NCBI RefSeq assembly: GCF_900155525.1
Contig: NZ_LT706942.1
Location: 193,530-257,529 of the forward strand
Length of the DNA: 64,000 nt
Source of the DNA: Mailhella massiliensis
GTDB taxonomy: Bacteria > Desulfobacterota > Desulfovibrionia > Desulfovibrionales > Desulfovibrionaceae
Direction: 5' to 3'
Shown here: in pieces, positions 45,903 through 53,368 of the stretch
How the letters are laid out: every line of letters begins with the position of its first letter
Numbering within the stretch: position 1 is the stretch's first letter
Notes under the pieces: model-generated
What the model saw: only the letters and a program-made list of their open reading frames with translations
Database searches by the model: none
What the model was told of the DNA's origin: nothing
Made by a program: the position numbers and the translations under genes

Positions 45903-45918
45903 TGGCATGTTTTTTGCA
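45903..45918 (+). promoter_or_regulatory. Sigma-54 (-24/-12) promoter for the flavoprotein gene
   Basis: TGGCATG-TTTT-TTGCA departs from the consensus TGGCACG-N4-TTGCA at one position, with GG and GC 12 bases apart. The start site would lie about 35 bases before ATG 45963. Confidence 0.8.
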
Positions 45919-45962
45919 AACGCGGGGGTGTTGCTACAGATTATTTTGAGGAGTCGTTTTTC

Positions 45963-47900
45963 ATGTATGATTCTCTTTTCACTCCCATAACTATACATGG
46001 CGTCACCGTTCGGAACCGCATCCTCTTCCCCGGCATGTCCACCAAACATGCGTCGCCCGACGGCCGCGTCACCGAGCGCATGATGCGTTATTATGAGGAA
46101 CGCGCGAAGGGCGGCGCGGGCATGGTTACGGTGGAGGCCTCCGCAGTGAGCGCCGAGGGCAGACCCTTCATCCGGGGACTCAGCCTGTACCGGGACGAGG
46201 ATATTCCCGGTCTGTCGGAGCTGACCGCAAGAATACATGCGCACGGAGCTCTTGCTTCGGTACAGCTTGTACACGGCGGCTGTCTGGCTCTGCCCGATGT
46301 TGCCGGACATGTATTCATGGTTTCCTCCGTCTGCGGCCGTACGCCGTATTCCGACAGTTCCGTTTTTACGGTGAAGGATATCAAGGCTCTTGTCCGTCGC
46401 TTTGCGGAAGCCGCGTCGCGCGCCGTGGCTGCCGGTTTCGATGCGGTGGAGCTGCATGGCGCGCACGGTTACCTGCTCGCCCAGTTCTTTTCTCCTCTGA
46501 TGAACCGTCGTGAGGACGAGTACGGCGGTTCTCTGGAAAACCGCATTCGTTTTCCCCTTGAAGTTCTGAAGGCCGTGCGTGAGGCGGTGGGCGAACGTCC
46601 CGTGCTTTACCGGATGAGCGTGGTGGACGGTCTGCAGGACGGGATACAGCTTGACGATTCTCTGGAACTTGCCGTCCGGCTGGCCCGGGAAGGCGCGGAC
46701 GCCCTGCATGTTTCTGTAGGTACACGGGAAACAAGACATATCGTGGCTCCGCCCTCCTGTGTTCCCTGCGGCTGGAATGCCTCCCTTGCACGGGCAGTGA
46801 AGAGCGCCGTGGGTTCTTCCGTTCCCGTCATCGTGGCGGGCCGTGTGCTGGATGAAAACGTGGCCTGCGACATTCTGGATCGCGGCGACGCCGACATGGT
46901 GGCCATGGGGCGCGCACTCATTGCGGAGCCTGCGCTGCCCCGGCTGGTACATGAAGGGAAGGCGCATACGGCGCTGCGCTGCGTAAGCTGCAACGAGGGG
47001 TGTTCCAGCGGTTCGGCGAGGGGCAGCGGCATAGGCTGCGCCCTGAATCCTCTGGCGGGTTACGAGGGCCGTTATGAGATCGTTCCGGCAAGACAGAGGA
47101 AGCGCGTGGTCGTCATCGGCGGGGGGCCTGCGGGTATGCAGGCGGCCTTGAGCGCCCATGCCGGAGGGCACGAGGTGATTCTCTGCGACCGCGGCGACAG
47201 GCTGGGCGGTCTTCTGCATGTGGCGAAGCTCCCCCCCTACAAGGAGCTGCTCGGTACATATGCCTCCTGGTGTGCCGAACGCCTTGAGGAGTGCGTGAAC
47301 GAAGGGGGCATGGAAATCCGCCTTTCGGAAGAAATGACGGCGAAGAAGGTGCAGGAACTGAGACCCGACGTGGTGCTGCTGGCTGCGGGGAGCGTTCCGC
47401 TCTGGCCTGCCTTCTGTCGTGAAAGCGACCTGTTCTGCACGGCGCAGGACATACTGACGGGCAGGCGTGAGCTGCCCGGCCGCGCCCTGATCGTGGGCGG
47501 CGGCCTTGTCGGCTGCGAAACTGCGGATTTTCTGCTCAAGAGAGGGCGTCAGGTGTGCATTGTGGAAATGAAGCCCGCCCTTGCCGCAGATATGGAACCC
47601 CGTACACGGGTGTTCATGATGGACAGACTCACCCGTGGAGGTGTGGAAGTATGGACAAAGAGCACCTTTCTCGGGCTGGACGAGCAGGGGGGAGCCATGC
47701 TGCGCCATGAAGATCGCGGAGAGCTGAGGCTTTCCCCCGTGGATGCCGTCATCGTCGCCCTGGGGTACCGGCCTGAGCGTTCGCTGTATGCCGGACTGCT
47801 GCAGCTCGGCATGGACGTGCGCCCGATAGGCGACTGCGCCGCCGTAGGGAAGATAGAGAACGCCGTGCGCGGCGGCTTTGAAGCGGGCCTGAGTCTGTAG
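45963..47900 (+). CDS. NADH:flavin oxidoreductase, OYE/2,4-dienoyl-CoA reductase (FadH/BaiH) type, copy 1
   Basis: A 645-aa multidomain flavoenzyme. An N-terminal FMN TIM barrel of the Old Yellow Enzyme family (VRNRILFPGMSTKHASPDGR; active-site HGAHGYLLAQFFSP) is followed by a [4Fe-4S] motif (CVSCNEGCSSGSARGSGIGC) and FAD/NAD(P) domains (VVVIGGGPAGMQAALSAHAG, LIVGGGLVGCETADFLL). Such enzymes reduce activated C=C bonds with NAD(P)H. ATG 45963 has AGGAG nine bases upstream, 45 bases after a sigma-54 promoter. The MFS gene follows 12 bases later. Confidence 0.92.
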   Translation: MYDSLFTPITIHGVTVRNRILFPGMSTKHASPDGRVTERMMRYYEERAKGGAGMVTVEASAVSAEGRPFIRGLSLYRDEDIPGLSELTARIHAHGALASVQLVHGGCLALPDVAGHVFMVSSVCGRTPYSDSSVFTVKDIKALVRRFAEAASRAVAAGFDAVELHGAHGYLLAQFFSPLMNRREDEYGGSLENRIRFPLEVLKAVREAVGERPVLYRMSVVDGLQDGIQLDDSLELAVRLAREGADALHVSVGTRETRHIVAPPSCVPCGWNASLARAVKSAVGSSVPVIVAGRVLDENVACDILDRGDADMVAMGRALIAEPALPRLVHEGKAHTALRCVSCNEGCSSGSARGSGIGCALNPLAGYEGRYEIVPARQRKRVVVIGGGPAGMQAALSAHAGGHEVILCDRGDRLGGLLHVAKLPPYKELLGTYASWCAERLEECVNEGGMEIRLSEEMTAKKVQELRPDVVLLAAGSVPLWPAFCRESDLFCTAQDILTGRRELPGRALIVGGGLVGCETADFLLKRGRQVCIVEMKPALAADMEPRTRVFMMDRLTRGGVEVWTKSTFLGLDEQGGAMLRHEDRGELRLSPVDAVIVALGYRPERSLYAGLLQLGMDVRPIGDCAAVGKIENAVRGGFEAGLSL

Positions 47901-47912
47901 AGCGGTGCTGCC

Positions 47913-49232
47913 ATGAACGGTGAAAACAAACAGGTGCTCAGGCTGGCACGCTTCTACTTCGTACTGCTTCTTTTCTGCTACGCGCTGGCCCCCTTTCACA
48001 GAACCGTGCTCAGCACGCTGGGCGTGGATCTCATGGAGGATTTTTCCGTGGGCGGAGGGCTGATATCCGTCATGGGCGCAGCCTTTTTCTACCCGTATGC
48101 GGCCATGCAGATCCCCGCAGGGATTCTTGCCGACCGATGGGGGGCCCGGCGTACCGTCATGGTGTTCCTGGCTCTGGCCGCCGCAGGAACTTTCCTTTTT
48201 GCTTCCGCCTCCACCGTGTCCATGGGAGCGGCCGGACGGGTGCTCACGGGGACCGGCGTGGCCATGATTTTCGTGCCTGCGCTCAGGGTCATTCTTTCCT
48301 GGTTTCCCAGGAGGCTGCACCCCTTGTGCACGGGGCTTTTCCTTTCCCTGGGGACGGGCGGCATGTTTCTGGCTTCCTGGCCGCTGAACGCTCTTTCCGG
48401 TTTGTTCGGCTGGCGCTGGGCCATGCTTCTCGTGGCGCTTTTTACCTGCGCACTGGCCGTGCTGTGCGGGGTGTTTCTGCGCAATACCCCTGCCGACGCA
48501 GGGCTGAAGGGAGAAACGGCCTTTTCCTCCGACGGCAGGTCGGCAAAGGCCATGCCCCTGAAAGAGGCTCTGACGCTTATTCTGAAAAGCAGAACGTACT
48601 GGGGCGTGTCGCTGTGGTTCTTCTGCATGTACGGCGTGTTTTATGCCTTCAGCGGCCTGTGGGCCGGGCCGTATCTGCTGCAGGGCTACGGCCTCGACAA
48701 GGAACGTGCTTCCGTGGTGCTCATGGCCATTTCCGCAGGCGCCATCATCGGTCCCTCTCTGCACGGCGCCTTTCTTTCCTGGGTGAGAGTGTCCAAGCGC
48801 AAGCTCATGGCCGCGGTGTGCCTTGCAGGTATGGCGCTGGGAAGCGTGCTCATCATTCCTGCCCCGGTTCTTCCCTATGCCGTGCTTCCCGTATGGGGAT
48901 TTTTCTTCAGCGTGTTCGTCGGCGGTGTGGGCAGTCTCGGGCTTCTGAAGATTCAGGAAGACTTTCCTTCCTCCATTGTGGGAACGGCTACGGGCATGGT
49001 GAATATCTATACCGCCCTCGGCGGCGGCATTCTTCAGATGTGCAGCGGCTGGATCATGGAACGGATCGCCCCCGGAGGCGTGTACGACATTACCGTGTAT
49101 GCCGGCATGTTCCTGCTTTTCTTTGTTCTCATAGGAGTGGGCTTCCTTGCCGCGCTGCTCTGCCGCCCCGGCGGCGAGTCATGTGCACCCGTGCACATGA
49201 CTCCTGCTGCGGCATCTTCGGAACGGACGTAG
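47913..49232 (+). CDS. Major facilitator superfamily transporter
   Basis: 439 aa with twelve hydrophobic segments. The MFS signature between spans 2 and 3 is ILADRWGARRTVMVF. The N-terminal MxG-type motif PFHRTVLSTLGVDLMEDFSV and the last-span region recall the D-galactonate/hexuronate-type or nitrate-type families, but the substrate cannot be assigned. It starts 12 bases after the flavoprotein gene and is probably co-transcribed, so it may move the same substrate or product. Confidence 0.88.
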   Translation: MNGENKQVLRLARFYFVLLLFCYALAPFHRTVLSTLGVDLMEDFSVGGGLISVMGAAFFYPYAAMQIPAGILADRWGARRTVMVFLALAAAGTFLFASASTVSMGAAGRVLTGTGVAMIFVPALRVILSWFPRRLHPLCTGLFLSLGTGGMFLASWPLNALSGLFGWRWAMLLVALFTCALAVLCGVFLRNTPADAGLKGETAFSSDGRSAKAMPLKEALTLILKSRTYWGVSLWFFCMYGVFYAFSGLWAGPYLLQGYGLDKERASVVLMAISAGAIIGPSLHGAFLSWVRVSKRKLMAAVCLAGMALGSVLIIPAPVLPYAVLPVWGFFFSVFVGGVGSLGLLKIQEDFPSSIVGTATGMVNIYTALGGGILQMCSGWIMERIAPGGVYDITVYAGMFLLFFVLIGVGFLAALLCRPGGESCAPVHMTPAAASSERT

Positions 49233-49311
49233 TGCATTTTGCCTCGGCGGTGATGAGGCCGATTCCGTAAAAGGAACACGCCCTTTGCCGGAACAGGCGG
49301 TCGATGCAGGG

Positions 49312-49331
49312 CCTGCACGGAGCCGTGCAGG
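49312..49331. repeat. Perfect 9-bp inverted repeat in the MFS/TRAP gap
   Basis: CCTGCACGG-AG-CCGTGCAGG, 64 bases before the right TRAP permease. It is not followed by a T-run. It may be an operator or an RNA-stabilising hairpin between MFS and TRAP genes. No sigma-54 promoter was found in this 162-base gap. Confidence 0.5.
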
Positions 49332-49394
49332 AAGACATGCTCTCAAGAGAAGGGAATGGGTCCCTTCCCATGAAGATATAAGGAGCACAAACAA

Positions 49395-51275
49395 ATGACC
49401 TTTTCCAGAAAGTCGGTGGCCCCGATAGCATCCGTTGTTGCTGTCGTTCTGACGTTGTTTCAAATCTATTCCACGGGCGGGTTCGGCGTCCTGCCCACGC
49501 CCATACAGCGCGGCACGCATCTGGCTCTCATCATGACGCTGGTTTTTCTCTGGCGTCCCGCCTTCCGTTACAAGGAAGGCAGGGAACCTCTGCCCATGTT
49601 CCTGCTGGACCTGTGCCTTGCCGTGCTGGCGCTGGCCATAGGGGCGTACATCATCATGGAAAACGACTACATCATGGACCGTCTGCGTTATGTGGACCCG
49701 CTGACCGATATGGACTGGTTCATGGGAGTCAGCTGCGTGCTCCTCGTGCTTGAGATCACGCGACGCACGGCGGGGCTTCCGCTGGTGATAGTCTCCGTGG
49801 TGTTCATTCTCTATGCCTTCTTCGGGCAGTATCTGCCCGGAGGCCTGCGCCACAACGGCATTTATACTCCCGATCTTCTTGAACAGCTCTTCCTGACCAC
49901 GGACGGCATCTACGGCGTGCCCCTGGCGGCGGCCGCAGGCATGATCTACGCCTTCGTCATGTTCGGCGCGTTTCTGGAAAAGGCCAACATGAGTTCCCTG
50001 TTCATGGATCTTGCCTGCCTGCTCACCCGCCGTTCCCAGGGCGGTCCCGCCAAGGTGGCCATCTTCGCATCCGCGCTGTTCGGCACCATTTCCGGTTCCG
50101 CTCCGGCCAACGTGTACGGCACGGGCACCTTCACCATTCCGCTCATGAAGAGGGTGGGCTATTCTCCCGCCTTTGCCGGCGCCGTGGAAGCCGTGGCCTC
50201 CACCGGCGGCCAGATGATGCCGCCCATCATGGGCGCGGCCGCCTTCATCATGGCCGACCTCATCGGCGTGGGCTATCTGGAAATCGCCAAGGCGGCGCTT
50301 CTGCCTTCCCTGCTTTATTATCTTGCTCTTCTGGCCATGATTCATTTCGAGGCGGTAAACAAGAATATCGGCCGTCTGCCGGAAGAGCAGATTCCCTCCA
50401 CGCGCAGCGTCATGATCCGCATGTACTACCTGCTGCCCCTGGTGGTGCTGGTGGCCGTCATGCTCATGGGCCGCAGCGTCGTGTCCTGTGCGCTCATCGG
50501 CATCGTGACCATTCTGGTGCTTTCCGTATTCCGTGCCGAAACCCGCTTCGACCTGAAGCGTCTTGCCGGAGCTCTGGAACAGGCCGCCAGAAATGCGCTC
50601 ATGATTTCCTCCTGCTGCGCCTGCGCGGGCATCGTGGTGGCCGTCATCGCCCTTACCGGCGTGGGCTACAAGTTCATCAACTTCGTAACCATGCTCGCCG
50701 GCGACAGCCTGCTTCTGCTTATGATCTGCCTCATGATCACCAGCATGATCCTCGGCATGGGGGTTCCCACCAGCCCCGCCTACATCATCGTGGCGGCCCT
50801 CGGCGCTCCGGCTCTGGTCAAGGCCGGCGTGCCCGTCATTGCCGCGCACATGTTCGTGTTCTACTACGCCATTCTCTCCGCCATCACGCCGCCCGTGTGC
50901 GTGGCATCCTTCTCAGGGGCGGCCATTGCCGAGGCCAATGCCATGAAGACGGGCTGGGTGTCCGTGAAACTCGGCATCGTGGCCTTCATCATTCCCTTCA
51001 TGTTTGCCTACCAGCCTGCGCTCATGCTCCAGGGCGACGCCCTTACCGTGGGCCGCGCCGTGGTGACCTCCATCGTGGGCGTACTCGGTCTTTCCGGCGG
51101 TATGCAGGGCTACTTCGTCAGTCGCTGCCATTCCTGGGAACGGCTTCTGCTCATTGCGGGCGGTCTCATGCTCATCGACTCCGGTTCCATGACCGACGTC
51201 ATCGGTGTGGCGCTCATGGCCGGAGTGGGAATTCTTCAGTGGATACGCCGCAAAAATACCGTCGTCGCGGCCTGA
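49395..51275 (+). CDS. TRAP transporter fused permease, TAXI type (copy 2)
   Basis: A 626-aa fused DctQM permease. It shares long, almost identical blocks with copy 1 at 43580-45493 (GGPAKVAIFASALFGTISGS, PANVYGTGTFTIPLMKRVG), while the termini differ. The intact C-terminus RRKNTVVAA helps define the ancestral end of copy 1. AAGGAG precedes ATG 49395. First gene of the right operon, in the same gene order as the left one but on the opposite strand. Confidence 0.95.
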   Translation: MTFSRKSVAPIASVVAVVLTLFQIYSTGGFGVLPTPIQRGTHLALIMTLVFLWRPAFRYKEGREPLPMFLLDLCLAVLALAIGAYIIMENDYIMDRLRYVDPLTDMDWFMGVSCVLLVLEITRRTAGLPLVIVSVVFILYAFFGQYLPGGLRHNGIYTPDLLEQLFLTTDGIYGVPLAAAAGMIYAFVMFGAFLEKANMSSLFMDLACLLTRRSQGGPAKVAIFASALFGTISGSAPANVYGTGTFTIPLMKRVGYSPAFAGAVEAVASTGGQMMPPIMGAAAFIMADLIGVGYLEIAKAALLPSLLYYLALLAMIHFEAVNKNIGRLPEEQIPSTRSVMIRMYYLLPLVVLVAVMLMGRSVVSCALIGIVTILVLSVFRAETRFDLKRLAGALEQAARNALMISSCCACAGIVVAVIALTGVGYKFINFVTMLAGDSLLLLMICLMITSMILGMGVPTSPAYIIVAALGAPALVKAGVPVIAAHMFVFYYAILSAITPPVCVASFSGAAIAEANAMKTGWVSVKLGIVAFIIPFMFAYQPALMLQGDALTVGRAVVTSIVGVLGLSGGMQGYFVSRCHSWERLLLIAGGLMLIDSGSMTDVIGVALMAGVGILQWIRRKNTVVAA

Positions 51276-51308
51276 TCGTCATAACAGCACAAGAAAGGAG
51301 TATGTGCC

Positions 51309-52175
51309 ATGGTTATCGATTTTCGTGTCCGTCCGCCTTATCGCGGATTTCTTGAGATGGGCATCTTCACCAAGTATGTGGTTCCGCAGAAGGATCCCCG
51401 CAAGCTGAGCGCCTTTGAAATGGGCCGCGCCGGAGTGCCGTCCTGCGAACAGCGCAGCATGGATCTGTTCATGAAGGAAATGGACGAGGCCGGTGTGGAG
51501 GCGTGCGTCGTCATGGGCCGCAAGAACAAGGGACAGGCTATCAACGCGGGCAACATTCTTCCCGAAGATCTCTATGAGCTGGCAAACAGCCATCCCGGCC
51601 GTTTCATTCCCTTTGCCGGTATCGACCCCAACGACGCGGGAGCCCGCAAGGAAGTGGAATATGTGGCCGGAGAGCTCGGCTTCAAGGGCATCAGCATGGA
51701 CCCCGGCTGGTGCGAACCCTGCATGTACGCCGACGACGAGCGCATTCTCTCCATTTGTGAGACCGCCGAACAGCTCGGCCTCATCGTGACCCTCACTGCA
51801 AGCGGCGTGGCCGGTCCCGATCTTACCTATGCCGACCCGCTGGTCATCCAGCGCGTGGCCAAGAAGTTCCCCCGGCTGAAAATCGTCGTGGCCCACGCCT
51901 GCTGGCCCTTTGTGCCCCAGATGCTGGGCGTGGCCATGACCTGCCCCAACATCTACCTCGTGCCCGACGTGTATCTCTATACGGACAATATGCCCATGTC
52001 CGACCTGTATGTGACGGCGGCCAACGGCTACCTGAAGTACAGAACGCTCTTTGCCAGCACCTATCCTGTGGGCGGCCTGAAGCAGAGCATCGAAAAATGG
52101 AGCGCCAAGGGCTTCACTCAGGAATCCCTGCAGCTCACCCTGCACGACAACGCAGCCGGACTTCTCGGTCTGTAA
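51309..52175 (+). CDS. Amidohydrolase-2-family-like protein lacking the HxH motif (copy 2)
   Basis: 288 aa, a paralogue of the gene at 41991-42848. It starts MVIDFRVRPPYRGFLEMG, again with Arg-x-Arg in place of the metal-binding His-x-His. Other barrel motifs remain: FIPFAGIDPNDAGARKEVEY, LKIVVAHACWPFVPQML and LFASTYPVGG. GAAAGGAG precedes ATG 51309. It lies 33 bases after the permease. Loss of both His in both copies argues against simple decay and for a changed chemistry or a non-catalytic role. Confidence 0.87.
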   Translation: MVIDFRVRPPYRGFLEMGIFTKYVVPQKDPRKLSAFEMGRAGVPSCEQRSMDLFMKEMDEAGVEACVVMGRKNKGQAINAGNILPEDLYELANSHPGRFIPFAGIDPNDAGARKEVEYVAGELGFKGISMDPGWCEPCMYADDERILSICETAEQLGLIVTLTASGVAGPDLTYADPLVIQRVAKKFPRLKIVVAHACWPFVPQMLGVAMTCPNIYLVPDVYLYTDNMPMSDLYVTAANGYLKYRTLFASTYPVGGLKQSIEKWSAKGFTQESLQLTLHDNAAGLLGL

Positions 52176-52195
52176 TCTTCGGAAAAGGAGTCTGT

Positions 52196-53176
52196 ATGAA
52201 ACTTTCCAGCATCCTTCTTTCCTGCACTCTGGCTCTGGGACTGACCGTTGCTCAGGCCGGTGCGGAACCCATGAAGCTCAACCTCGTGTCCGGCCCCGTG
52301 ACCGGCAGCTGGTATGTGGGCATGGGCATTGTAGGCAAGCTCATCACCAACGCCTATCCTGATACGGAAATCACCATGCTGCCCGGCGGCGCCACCGTGA
52401 ACCCCATCCGCATGGATCGCGGTCAGGCCGATATCGGCATCGTGCAGATAGCTCTTGGTTCCGTGGCCCGCAAGGGGGAAGCCCCCTTCAAGGCTCCGGT
52501 GAAGAATGTGGCCCAGCTTGTATGCTGGAATGACCTGAGTCCCATCAACGTGGTGGTGCGCGAAGACCTCGGCGTGAACAGCATCGAGGAACTTCGTGAC
52601 CGTAAGGTGCCCGTGCGTCTTGCCGTGGGCATGAAGGGCGGCGGCGGTGACAGCTACGGCCGCTGGCTGTTCGGCGAATACGGCTTCACCTTCGACGATA
52701 TCGAAAGCTGGGGCGGACAGGTCTATTTCAACAATTACGACGACATGACCAACCTTGCCAAGGACGGCCTCGTGGACATGATCGTGTGGCTCGGACCCGG
52801 TGAAAGCTGGTTCCTCGCCGAAATCAGCAAGGACATCAAGATGAAGTGGCTCCCCATCAGCGATGAGGTGGCCGAAAAGATGAACAAGCGCTACGGCATG
52901 GTTCGCGCTTCCGTGTCCGGCGATTTCTACTCCGGCCGTGTGGGCGGCAAGGACATTCCTTCCGTGGCGGAAATGACGGGGCTCAGCGTCCGCGCCGACA
53001 TGCCTGAGGAAGAAGTGTACAAGATCACCAAGGCCATCTGTGAAGGTCGCGACGAACTCGTGAACTCCTTCGCCGCCTGGGGCAGCTTCACCGTGGAGGG
53101 CGCGGCCCGCGAGATGGCCTTCCCCCTGCATCCCGGTGCGGCCAGGTACTATAAGGAAATCGGCGTTCTCAAGTAA
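52196..53176 (+). CDS. TAXI-family TRAP transporter solute-binding protein (copy 2)
   Basis: 326 aa with a signal peptide (LLSCTLALGLTVAQAGA). Motifs NLVSGPVTGSWYVGMGIVGK and TMLPGGATVNPIRMDRGQAD define the family. The tail MAFPLHPGAARYYKEIGVLK mirrors copy 1. The middle region, which forms the ligand pocket, differs a lot from copy 1, so the two systems may recognise different but related compounds. AAAAGGAG precedes ATG 52196, 20 bases after the amidohydrolase gene. Confidence 0.94.
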   Translation: MKLSSILLSCTLALGLTVAQAGAEPMKLNLVSGPVTGSWYVGMGIVGKLITNAYPDTEITMLPGGATVNPIRMDRGQADIGIVQIALGSVARKGEAPFKAPVKNVAQLVCWNDLSPINVVVREDLGVNSIEELRDRKVPVRLAVGMKGGGGDSYGRWLFGEYGFTFDDIESWGGQVYFNNYDDMTNLAKDGLVDMIVWLGPGESWFLAEISKDIKMKWLPISDEVAEKMNKRYGMVRASVSGDFYSGRVGGKDIPSVAEMTGLSVRADMPEEEVYKITKAICEGRDELVNSFAAWGSFTVEGAAREMAFPLHPGAARYYKEIGVLK

Positions 53177-53368
53177 CAGGCATAGCCGGGGGAAGTGCTT
53201 CTTCCCCCGGTCTGTTTCAGTGCATTTTTTACTGAATTTTTTCTCAGCAGGATCTGCGTTTCCCCATAAGAAGCGCGTCGCCGGACGCCGATTTTTTCCG
53301 GGGCTTCGGAACCCGGGATTTGTCCGTGCCGCCTTGCGGAAGGGGCCTGCCAGCATTTCGGAGCCGTC

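Larger units (their letters stand above)
45494..45962. promoter_or_regulatory. AT-rich divergent regulatory region between the TRAP operon and the flavoprotein gene
   Basis: These 469 bases are much more AT-rich than the window. They hold sigma-54-type promoters on both strands, an inverted repeat AATATGA-N6-TCATATT (45744-45763) roughly midway, direct repeats TTTTAACAT (45682-45690 and 45708-45716), and a hairpin CCCCC...GGGGG (45819-45848). The arrangement suits a shared enhancer bound by the nearby PAS/sigma-54 activator. Confidence 0.65.

Noticed and set aside
45897-48764. A 955-codon open frame on the minus strand opposite the flavoprotein and MFS genes
   Set aside because: Antisense shadow of two recognised genes; composition is typical of codon-bias artefacts.
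49255-49285. Possible sigma-54 promoter upstream of the right TRAP permease (GGAACACGCCCTTTGCC)
   Set aside because: The GG and GC dinucleotides are 14 rather than 12 bases apart, which does not support sigma-54 binding.
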